Of a DNA stretch of 64,000 nucleotides, positions 23,732-33,802 are shown piece by piece. This DNA comes from Evernia prunastri (Eukaryota > Ascomycota > Lecanoromycetes > Lecanorales > Parmeliaceae): assembly GCA_003184365.1 (NCBI GenBank), contig NKYR01000018.1:248001-312000 (forward strand), written 5' to 3'. Every line of letters starts with the position of its first letter. The first letter of the stretch is position 1. Below the pieces are notes generated by a model, which saw nothing but the letters and a program-made list of their open reading frames with translations, had not been told where the DNA came from and did no database searches. Made by a program: the position numbers and the translations under genes.

Positions 23732-26700
23732 TCATCCTTCGCGAGCGGCCACTTTCCGCCTCCTGAATATGTCCAACCATTCCCCCTCCCACCTCAACGC
23801 CAAGCTGCTTCCCACAACGCACAAGCTGCTCAGAGCCATGGCGGCACTGCCCCAAACGGGACCCAACCTCCAACCCTCACGTTTGATTTTGAAAAACACT
23901 CCCGCTGCAACAGGCACGAGGATGATGTTGTAAATGACCGCCCAGCCGAAGTTGATTTTTACCCTCCTGAACACCCTTGACGAGAGGTCGAAGAGGGTGA
24001 TGACGGAATCAAGGGATGAGGAGAGTAGGATGAATGAAGCGCTGTGCATAGCAATGTCGGACGCAGAGGAGAGGGAGATGGAGACGTCAGCGGCTGTGAG
24101 CGCAGCGGCGTCGTTGATGCCGTCACCAATGAACGCTACTACTGCCCTCTCTTTCTCCTCTTCGTCGGACCCTTTCCTCCAAAAGAGCGTCTTGAGCCAG
24201 GCGGAAGAATTACGTCGACGGGGTCCATTCTCCTGCAGCCAGCGGATCTTGCTCGATTTCTCTGTTGGCAAGACACCCGCGAAGACATGATCCTGGGGTA
24301 TTGAAAGGGTGCTCGCTACTGCGGAAGCGGTCGTTGGATTGTCACCCGTGAGCATGTAGACAGGAATGCCTCTGGACTGGAGAGCTAAGATAGTAGAAGC
24401 GGCCGAGAGGCGAACGGGATCAGAAATGGCAAAGATAGCTGCAAGGGTCCATGGCGTTTGGCTGTCCGAGGAGCCATCGACACCGGCTGGATCGCTGGAC
24501 CCACGAATCCTGCGCATAGCGAGGAGGGCAACGGATTTGGTTTCGGATTTCCATCGGGAGAGTGTGGTGCTGGTGAAATAATTGGGTGCGAGAGTGTCGG
24601 AGATGAGGGAAGACACGAGGGCTTCGGAGCCGAGAGCCGCTTCGTACATTCCGAAATCTGAGTCTTCTAAGGTGTCAGAGCTAAGGAACGTGCCACGCAT
24701 GCCGCGACCTGCTTCTTCGGTGATGCCATTGAACGTTCGGATCTCCTCGGAACATTGTGTGGAGGCGTATGCGAGAATGGCACGAGCCAGTGGATGCGAA
24801 CTGGTCTCTTCCAAAGCCTTAGTGACCGCCCAAGCGATGCGTGCTTCTCTGTCTTTCGAAAGCATCTCATGATCCGTGACCCTTAGATCTCCACCTTCTG
24901 TAAGTGTGCCTGTCTTGTCGAAGACGACAGCATCGACGTTGCTTGCCTCTTGGAAGGCCTCACCTCCACCACGAACAAGTATGCCGTGACTTGCTGCTAG
25001 TCCGCTTCCCACAAAGAGCGCTGTCGGAGCTGCGAGGCCAATCCCGCAAGGACACGCAACAACAAAAACTGCAATCGCAAACTCAAGGCTCCAAAAAGCC
25101 CATCCTCCTTGCCGTTGACCGAGGTAATTATGGGACAGGGTTTTTCCAAGCGAAAGCCAAATGACGAATGTAATGATCGCTAATGCAGTGATGACTGGCA
25201 CGAAGTAGCCAGTCACGATGTCCACCACTCGTTCGACGGGAGCACGCTTGGTCTGACCTTCACGGACCACAGCCACTATCTGGTCGAGCATGGAGCTGCC
25301 ACCTACATTGGTGACTCTGATCGTGATTGCGTCTCCGATGTTGATAGCTCCAGCGAAGACTCTATCATCTTTGTGTTTTGCTACGGCTCGGGCTTCGCCC
25401 GTCAAAGAGCTTTCATTGAAGATAGTGGAACTCTCTAAGATTGTCCCGTCTGCCGGTGGTGATGAGCCATGTGGGACCATTACAATGTCTCCAACCTCCA
25501 GAAGATTGGCATCAATACGTTCAGTGTTGATCCGCGACGCGCCTTCTATTCGCTTATCAGTGCTGTCTTCCGAGGCTGCTCCAAAGGGCATCGATCCTTC
25601 TGAAGATGTGACAAGCACTGCCTTTTGTGGCCGTAGATTCCCGAGCAATCCAACAGCATTACCCGTCTTAGCCTTACTGTAAGCTTCCAAATATCGTCCA
25701 ACAAGAATGAAGAATATCAAAAAGACGACAGAATCGAAGTACGTTGAGTTTGAGCCGGAAGACTTAGATTTCGTCCTGGCATTGATCCCCAGCACCGCAA
25801 CGGAAGCGAAGTATGCTATTGATGTACCTGCAGAGACGAGTAAATTCATACTGCCGAAGCGATAGAACCTCTGAAGAATAGGTACTCTACTACCTCTGCG
25901 CCACAGCGCACGGATCTCCTGATGAAAGTGTTGGGGTCAGCATATCTAACGACTCAGATCTCAAAGCATGTATGGAACATCTACTTAGGAATCTACGTAC
26001 CTTAATGGTGCGCCTATGGAAGACATCCGCTGCAAACAAAAATACTGGAGTCGCCAGGATAAACATAAACCAATCGGCGTAGGTGACGGTCCCAACCCAT
26101 GCTGCTTTCTCAAGAAATCGTCTGACCCTGTTGGACGCCGGTACCAGGCTCATCCACACCACTCCTATCAACAAAGTGGGAATGGCGACTACGAAGCTTA
26201 AGAGTAGGCGTAATTGAAGCCGATGCTGCTCGCGTTTCTGCATTACTTGAGACCTTTGTTCGACTGACGGCGGGGTGTAGATTTCGGCGTTGAATAACTT
26301 GTGGAGAGATTTGATCGTAGAGATGATGTGTCTAATAGTGATACCGGGCGGAGAAGGTGAGTAGATGACTCTCATGGTAGGATCCTTCAACGTCGGCGGC
26401 TTCTCAATTGTGACCGCCCCTGAGTGATTGATCATGATCCCTTCAAGGATCCGGGTTGGGCAATGTTTGCAAAACATGCCATCTATCTTCAGCATCACCG
26501 TCCTCTGGCTTGGGTTTGTTGTCTTCTTTTCCTTCTTTGACTCTTCGTTCACCAAGTCACAACGCTCTACGGCAGCGTCGTAACCGAGATCCTCTACGGT
26601 ATCGACGATCTTCTGCAGATGACTTTCTCCTTGAAAGACCACCCGCGCACTGTTTGTCATCAGTGTCACATTGACGGATTCAACGAATGGTAGTTCACTG

Positions 26701-27395
26701 GGAGATAGGCCGTGATCGATGGCGCTTGTACAGGATGCACACGTCATCCCGCCAATACTAAGGATGGCCTCGAATCGCTCATTAGAAGTAGAAAACTGAG
26801 GCGTAGGTCTTGATGGAGAGCTTATGCTTGCGGAATCCGGGGTAGATAGGCCCGTTTTCGAGCCGCTTGCAGTCAGAAGTTTGTTCTTAACCAGGGCAAG
26901 ATCCTCGGTTTCGCGCCTGTCCAGAGACGGGGTGGAAGAGTTGGCGGACATTCCCAACAGTGGATGGGTCTCTTTTCGACAAGCAGCACAGTTCATCAGG
27001 TGGCTCCTTCGCCGATTGCGATCGGAGAGCTGGATCGCTTCATTGCTTTTGGTTAGATTCAGAGATGATGGCTTCCAGAACTCTGTAGCAGCGTCAAGCC
27101 AGCCGTCTCCATTGTCTTCCGCTCCAAGCTCCTGAACTTGACGTCCACGTTCATCCAATGTCAGGGCACTGTAGACCTCGAAGGCAGCATCGGATAGGGA
27201 GCGACAAATTTGCGAGGCAGACAAGGTCTTCTGATGAAGTACGCGGACTTCATGGGAAAGGATATTGGTGTCAACTTGATGAATTGCATTGCCAAAGCGA
27301 GTCAAAGTTCTTCGGACGTAAGAGACGCAAGAAGCGCAATGAATATTTTGGACGAGGATGGTGGTGCTCCAAAGCATGGAACTGCCGCTATGCAT
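23732..27395 (-). CDS. Heavy-metal (copper-type) P1B-ATPase
   Basis: A membrane pump that exports Cu(I) or a similar soft metal. Exons 26001-27395 and 23732-25918 (82-nt intron) give 1193 aa. The N-terminus carries heavy-metal-associated motifs: HCASC near residue 20, GMTCASC near 216 and GMFCKHC near 310, plus an extra MNCAACRK. The core shows TGEA (actuator loop, near 638), CPCGIGLAAP in TM6 near 754, the phosphorylated Asp in DKTGTLT near 799, SSHPLA, TGDNP and GDGINDAA. TM7 and TM8 carry the YN and MxxSS residues expected of P1B-1 pumps (VIYNIILV; MALSSL). The CPCGIGLA form differs from the CPCALGLA of Ccc2/ATP7 pumps and resembles fungal copper-detoxification ATPases. Plasma-membrane detoxification is therefore inferred, but Golgi Ccc2-like function is not excluded. 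Confidence 0.92.
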
Positions 27396-28960
27396 GGTTA
27401 CAACCGCAAGAGGCGAGATGTGAGTATGGAAGAAAGGGTCCGTGCCGCTGGAAGCGAGAAGGAGAGTGGATTAGATTAGTTAGAGTAGAACTTTTGCAAC
27501 GTATGTTATGTACCTTATGTTGCACAACAGAGGTATGTAAGTAAGGAGGAGTAAGAGAGTAAGAAATTAAATTAATGATGCGAAAAGAATTCTTTCTTCT
27601 TTTCCAATGATGAATGATAAGAATTGGGGATGCCAGAAGGTACCTACATATTAATATTTATGAATGACGTTTTTGGTGGCAAATCACGCACAAACCACGC
27701 ATCTTAGGAATGAAGAAGGCGCAACACCCCTTTGGCGATAGGCGATAAGCATCACAATCTTTTACTATTTTCGTTGATTCTCTTGGATTCTCTTGGATTC
27801 TCAGCATACTCTACCTACCTTACTCCATCATCTTCCGCCAAATTATCCTCCTGTGAGGGACTCCGTATCACACCATGGCTTCTGGACACTGGTGATGCCA
27901 CCACCCGACGGTGAGATCAGTGGGGGTTCTTTTTCCCACTTGACCCACCGCTTCCTTTCCAAGGTAAGTAGATTAGAGAGTGTTGTGCGCTGGCAGAAGT
28001 GATAATCCATAGCAGATGCTTCTATGCCCTGACGTCTTCTAAGAGAGGTAAGTAAGGTAAGTAAGGTACTCGCAGAGCTAAAGCCTCAGCCCTAAAGTAC
28101 TTAACCTTTTTCTTTTATTCGCAAAAGTAACTTGCTTCACTCGACTACCTATCATTTCATCAGCTACCTAGTACCGTGGGCGAGTCTTTCAAAACCGTTA
28201 TTCTTCCATCTTTACGACTTTACGACGAGGCAGCCTGATAAGATAGGGCAGAGCCAATGATTAAATATGAGTACATTGAAAGTACCTTCTTCTGGCATTT
28301 CTGCAAATGCAATGAAATGAAACGGAAATGAAACGACTAAAATAAGAGCTCTGTATGGATGGCAGGATGGAGTATGGAGTAGGTAAGCGCGGGGAAAAAG
28401 CAAGGACCCCCACATACTTCATGAAAAGATGGCAATACCACTTCCTCTCTGTGCGAGTTGTGATAGAATATTTTGTCTACACCTTCAACCTCCGCCTTCT
28501 GCTCTTACTATGAAACAGGCTACATCTTTTCACTTCATTAATTTAATCCTAGATTTGGTTTCTAACGATTGGGAGAAAGCTATGGGTACGAGTCGCCGGG
28601 ATGCCTGGCCTGACAGTATGGAGCTTCATGGGGGACTTGATTGGCTCAGAGTCCGGCATGCTTTCACGTGGTCTGGGTAACAGTCTTGTATTATATACAA
28701 CCGGTGTTAATCACGGACGAGTCTTTTTTGCACGGCATCTTGTATCACACCAACGGGTTTGAGTCCCCATCTGATTTCTCCTTTCACAATATTACATCCT
28801 TTTCATGCCAACATCGCTCCACCCCATTTCCTACTATCTGCCACCTACCATGCCATGCTGTAGCCGCCTTACTTCAAGCCCTGCGAATTCATATCTCTCC
28901 GTCGCTCTACGCTGATCAGCTGTTTCCAAGTGTCAACCTCTCACCCTTCAAGGGCCTCGT
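27396..28960. other. 1.6-kb divergent intergenic region
   Basis: This lies between the start codons of the Cu-ATPase and the F-box-like gene. It is AT-rich and has short direct repeats (TTCTCTTGGATTC at about 27776-27800; GTAAGTAAG units at about 28047-28068). No coding ORF is supported. Both promoters lie here. Confidence 0.4.
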
Positions 28961-30340
28961 ATGATGGAAAAGTTCGACGGCGCTGCATTACTCAAGGCAG
29001 CATCGCCAATGGCCCAGGACCTTACTATCACCTCGCCGTTGATGTCACCTGCGATACTGATCAATGTGATGGAACATATGACAGATTTCCCTTCTCTTTT
29101 CAATCTTGTGCTCTGTTGTAGGACAGCGAGATTGGTTTTCGAGCAACACCCCAAGAATCTCATCAACAACATTCTGAACGCACTTTCGCAAGAGTTGCAA
29201 CAGCTTGCACGTGCGCTCATTGCCTTTAACGAGATCGAGCCTACCAACAAAAAGGGGATCAAGATCCTCATGCTTCTGTATCTGGGTTCAGACATGGGTC
29301 CTCTACCTCATCAGTTCGCCGATCCGACAGACACCCTACGCAAGCTAGCCGACACTTTTGCCGCAATTAACGCATTCACTGTTGCTATATCGGAAAGATG
29401 CGTGGAAAAAATTGCCGATTTCAGGATCGCTATGGCTGCAAGAAAAGTTGTTGACTATATGGCAGTCACTTGGTACGACACCAAACACCCATTGAGAAGG
29501 CAAACTACCTGGTCAGAGGTAAAGGATGACACCTGTTGGTGGAGCGGAGACGAAGATTTGCCCAAAGGCCCTCAAGAACTCTCCCTGCCTCTGCAAGAGT
29601 CCGAAACTTATAGAGTACAGCGGGCATTGCTTCGGTACGAAGTCTTCTGTGCCCTTTTCCATTTGAGTCGAAGCCGAGACTTCGACGTGAGGTCCAACCA
29701 TCAGGACTACCAACACAAGATACCCCTCGAGCAACGTCGCTTCTGCGCAGAGCAGGTCACTTTCTTTAACGATTACACCAACCCTTGGGAAGTCGGCGAG
29801 ATGGCAGTAATACATCAATCGATGATGGACTTTGTAAAAGAGGCTTACGCTTACCTATATTGGGATCTCCATCGTAAGTATGAACGGCTGGAGAAGTACG
29901 GAGGGGGATACGGCGATTTTGGGTCGGACAAGCACAGGGATCACCGAATGATAAAAGATGAATTCGAAGCCAATCTTGTCTACTTCACCTCCCAAAGCCT
30001 GTCCTTCCTTCATCGAATATACAAGTACCGCAAATCACCTCCCGAAGTGGCTCGCTACAACAATCCACCGCCGTTGTTCCGTCATGTCAAGCTGTTTTTG
30101 CCGGCCCATATGTGTGCAGAATCCGTACGCAATTTTTCGAGTCACGATCCCGACGAGGATCCGTCCTGGAAGCCGCGTCGCCGCTGGCCCGACACAGCGG
30201 GCTTCGAGCTTCCGAGCAAAGGGTGGCTGGCAAAAAACCCCAGCGATTATGTCCATTGGTGGGAACGGGAAGAAATTCCTGAATCCTATTGGGGCGACAT
30301 GTGGTCGAGAAAGACCGGCTACCTGCTCTGGGATAGGTGA
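28961..30340 (+). CDS. Hypothetical protein with a degenerate F-box-like N-terminus
   Basis: An intronless ORF of 459 aa starting with two consecutive ATGs. Residues about 25-65 (LMSPAILINVMEHMTDFPSL followed by an LVLCCRTARLVFEQHP-like helix) fit the helical pattern of fungal F-box-like modules, but the match is loose. The rest is rich in Trp, Tyr, Arg and Asp, with a Trp-rich end (YVHWWEREEIPESYWGDMWS). It has no signal peptide, membrane segment or repeat. Families of this shape are common, fast-evolving orphans in Pezizomycotina. If the F-box is real, the protein would be an SCF ubiquitin-ligase substrate receptor; that is inference. Coding status is well supported by length and consistent frame. 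Confidence 0.7.
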   Translation: MMEKFDGAALLKAASPMAQDLTITSPLMSPAILINVMEHMTDFPSLFNLVLCCRTARLVFEQHPKNLINNILNALSQELQQLARALIAFNEIEPTNKKGIKILMLLYLGSDMGPLPHQFADPTDTLRKLADTFAAINAFTVAISERCVEKIADFRIAMAARKVVDYMAVTWYDTKHPLRRQTTWSEVKDDTCWWSGDEDLPKGPQELSLPLQESETYRVQRALLRYEVFCALFHLSRSRDFDVRSNHQDYQHKIPLEQRRFCAEQVTFFNDYTNPWEVGEMAVIHQSMMDFVKEAYAYLYWDLHRKYERLEKYGGGYGDFGSDKHRDHRMIKDEFEANLVYFTSQSLSFLHRIYKYRKSPPEVARYNNPPPLFRHVKLFLPAHMCAESVRNFSSHDPDEDPSWKPRRRWPDTAGFELPSKGWLAKNPSDYVHWWEREEIPESYWGDMWSRKTGYLLWDR

Positions 30341-31092
30341 TCTTGGGCGCGGGGATGAAGGAGGAGCAAAACTGGTAGCGTCTTGAGAAGGGAGGGTACG
30401 ATAGGCAAGGGAAGGGGCAAGTTCCGGGCGGGTTTCTTTTCGAATTGCGTGCGCTAGTAAAAGACTACATGATGTCGTCGTAGGAACATGGACAGAACCA
30501 CACAAGTCAGCAATCACAAGACAGACTGAAGAACTTGGCAAATGCAAGAATCAATCTCCAAAGGCAAGACAGAGACGAGGCCGAAAAATCCTACTCTCTA
30601 AATTACGGCTATTCATTCACGTTCATTCCCACCCACTCCCTCCGTCCTCCAAATCCATCAACGACAGCACACGCTGCGTTGAGCTGACATTGTCGCTCAC
30701 CACCCTACCTCTTACTTACAAGATACTGCCTCTGAGCTTTCCTCCATCTCAATCTAAACGCATTGAACGAGACTTTGGTACCTCGTCACCAGAGCGTGAG
30801 TCGCAATCTGAGGCCACCCAGATTTACAGTCGCTAGCTCTCTCTCACCAGCTCAGGCTATCAATCTGAATAAGCTCACCGAAAATTTCCAGATCACTCCG
30901 AAGTACGGCTCTCTATGTTCTCAAGGACTCAATCTGAGCACATTGACTGAGAGATCTCTCAGATCCTGGCAGTACGATTTCACCAGAGTGAGTGTTGCAC
31001 TCCGAGGGCTAAATTCACCCGGTTTACAACAGCTGACTGTCTTTCATCAATTCAGGGTGTAATTCGCCATCAATCACCCGAAGAAACTCAAA
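30341..31092. other. Intergenic region with three diverged direct repeats
   Basis: The stretch 30745-31000 contains three diverged copies of a unit starting CAATCT(A/G)A(A/G), spaced roughly 70-110 bp. In one plus-strand frame they encode LNLNALNETL-, INLNKLTENF- and LNLSTLTERS-like segments. No start, splice site or full ORF makes this a convincing gene. Confidence 0.35.
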
Positions 31093-31938
31093 ATGACGTC
31101 TCCAAATACGTCTCTTGTTTCCGACTCGGATTGTAAAGCGTGCACGGGCCTGGAGGATCTCCCTCAGGAAATCAGGGATCAGATCTATGCAGACGTTTTC
31201 GGTGTCGGTAGATCCTATCTTTCCCCCTCTCATACGGTTCTGAGTGCGTGCTCTTCGACATACTAACTTTTGATGCATCCACTTTTCCAGACCTCAAAGC
31301 GCATTAGGTACGAAGCTATGGGGCTCTGTTTCTCAAAGAACGACTTTGGCTGGATAGTCAACTCTCGGGCAAGGCAATGGTTCAAGCAACCGCCTACCAA
31401 TCGCTTAATGAACATTTGGCTAAAAGTGGACCTGTGGAAGCACAGTATTCAATGCGATTTCCGGGAGGAAACAGAGCTCTACCGAGATAGCACTTATACC
31501 AGGTGGCAGGACGACTCGAATGTCATATGTGATATTCTCATGGACTTCGGAGGTGCGGAAATATTACGGGAAAATGTACAGATCACGTTCACCTACTGCT
31601 CAGTGTACACGCATCGGATCATACCAACTACAAACTTTCAAGTGTTGACAACATTAACCGGGTTTCAGAGGGTGGGTATCGAGTTCTCAATGGATAGGAC
31701 CACCGATGAAACACGACACCTATCTAAGTGCGAGCATTTGCGAACCGCGATGATAGAGGCTTTAGAGCCTACCCTGGGACCCGTAAAAATGGGTCCCGTG
31801 GGACCGATGAAACACCGCAGTTGCTTCGAATTCCATCCACGAGAACACTTCGCCAATCTTCAGCAGACCAACGCCGCTGGAGTTGGACACTTGAGAGCAA
31901 TCATTCATCTTCCCGAGCAGGAAGCCGGATCATTCTAA
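31093..31938 (+). CDS. LPxEIRDxIY-type (2EXR/F-box-like) hypothetical protein, splice structure doubtful
   Basis: Exon 1 from the ATG at 31093 encodes the fungal signature DLPQEIRDQIY, which usually opens 2EXR or F-box-like orphan proteins. Exon 2 begins at 31291 after a good branch site and acceptor (CATACTAAC...TTTTCCAG). It runs to 31938 and encodes TSKRIRYEAM, the expected continuation of the family (the usual pattern is TCKQIRxEA). The strong-looking donor GTGCGT at 31244 joins the exons out of phase. The only in-phase donor I see is a weak GTTCTG at 31237. Either that donor is used (about 264 aa), or the gene carries a 1-nt frameshift and is a pseudogene. Confidence 0.5.
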
Positions 31939-33802
31939 GTCAGAATGAAGGAATTGCCCCAAAGTTCCTCTATCTATCAAAAGCACAAGGAGCTCAGTCT
32001 ACTCTGGTATCATATCTTACGCAAAAGGATCTATTATTCTTGAGGAGATCAAAAGGCGCGAACATGCGATCTCTGCCAATAGCCTTCAGCAAATCGGCAC
32101 AGGCGTGGATAAAAGGCCGGGCAGAATCTTTCCACGGAGTTGCCCATCAGCTGCTAGGTCGTGACGGAGCTAGGAAAACGGTTGCGGAGCAAGGAAAGCC
32201 GGATTCAATGTCGCAATCAGCAATGGAGGCTTATCCATAGTCTCCCAATGTTGAGGTGGATCTTTGTGCAGCACTGATGAAGGACGCTGGCCAGGCCATC
32301 CAATAGGTGGAGATCAAACGGTAAGGAAAGCCCTTGATCAGTTCAAAATAAAGGCACGCAACAGATGGAATCCTAAAAGTTTCAAATCACAAAAACCGAG
32401 CTGTCAGCACAAATGGCAGCTCTAAGAGCTCTCATCCTTCCAATTTTGCAGTCTTCAACTCGAGAAAACAATCTCCACATCACTCATAATGATACTTACT
32501 CGTCTCCCACTCCCTGCTATATCTCCCGCCATTCATTAAGCCCCGTCGCGAAAATTTGCCCATCTCCTCCTCCTTTCCCAAAAGAAACCCCGTTCCCTCT
32601 CACCTCATTTTTCAACTTCCCAGACACCCCTCCCACCCCATCCTCTCCCCTCACGCACCAGCTCCTCCCCACCGCGTCCGCATCCCACCCGTCACGGCAT
32701 CCATAACCCAGACCAACTTAGCATCGATGCTCCAAAACAAACGTCTTTCTAATCTGACTGAGTGACTGCAATGCGGCGCATCATCATCATCATCATCTTC
32801 TTCAAAGGTGTTGAATTCCACATCGACGGCTTGGCTAGATCCGAGGAACCCGAGAACGCGGGAATGATTGGTTAGTATTGCTTTTTTCGGCATGGTGGGT
32901 TTTCGGGCTGTGGATTTTGGTTCTGGGACATAAGGGGGGGCGATGAGGAGAATGTGACGAAAGGGGGAATCGCAGAAGAGAAGAGGGGGGCTTTTATTTC
33001 TTCCGTGGACCAACACGCAGGTTTATAAACGAGTCCCCGTAACTTGAGTCATAGCAATTGGACATGAGGGTGGTTTTGCAAGCGTTCATCATGCAGACTA
33101 GCTGCCTCTCACATTTGCAGCTTGCACGGTGACTTCCTTATGATTTGACGGTCTTCGCTCTATCAATGAGACCTACTGCAATAAAGCTAGTCCTTGGTTC
33201 ACACCCCAAAAATTATGATGCAAAATGATAACGCCCAATTCATTACTCATTTGTCTTGTGGAAGAAGCCGGGTCTGTTTTTGCTGCTTAACATTGCCGTA
33301 TCACATTCGTTCATGATACCTTTGTAGGACTGGTTCCCTCTGCGACAGGGGAGACGCTCGATGCCAGGCTTGATGTGAGCGAGACAATCCTAAGTTGCCG
33401 CTACAGCCACAACAACCGCTTCTATCCAATGATACCCAATAGCTTGGCGAATTGTAGCTGGACCTTTTGAGACAGCGAGATTGAAGTTTTTACCCAAACG
33501 TGGCAATTAATCGGCCCAGTCATGTCGAGCTAGCACTCGGTATCAAAGGCGAAGATGTCTGTAAAGGCATCGGCGTCTGGATTTGGGCGAACGTAGTCGA
33601 ACGTAAACCAAGGGGCCGTGGGTCCGAGCTGTGGAATTTGGGGATAAAGTTGCGTTGTCAGCGATTGTTTGGTTTGGTGGTAAAACGAGCCTTTGTAATC
33701 TAAAACTTTCCCAAGGGCAGAAACATATTCATATAATTAGTGCTGGCTGTGCTATCTCGTGTCGTTCCAAGCAGATAGATTGCTTGACCAGGACATTCCG
33801 CG
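31939..33802. other. 1.9-kb interval with at most one small ORF
   Basis: No confident gene. Pyrimidine-rich plus-strand sequence spans about 32540-32700. A small minus-strand ORF at 32651-32893 is listed separately. The remainder up to the ferric reductase stop shows no coding character. Confidence 0.4.
32651..32893 (-). CDS. Possible 80-residue acidic protein
   Basis: The ATG at 32893 opens a short frame (MPKKAILTNHSRVLGFLGSS...) with a run of six Asp encoded by an ATC/GAT microsatellite (about 32779-32796). No homology is recognised, and an antisense reading of pyrimidine-rich DNA is an alternative explanation. Weak support. Confidence 0.25.
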   Translation of the reverse strand: MPKKAILTNHSRVLGFLGSSQAVDVEFNTFEEDDDDDDAPHCSHSVRLERRLFWSIDAKLVWVMDAVTGGMRTRWGGAGA

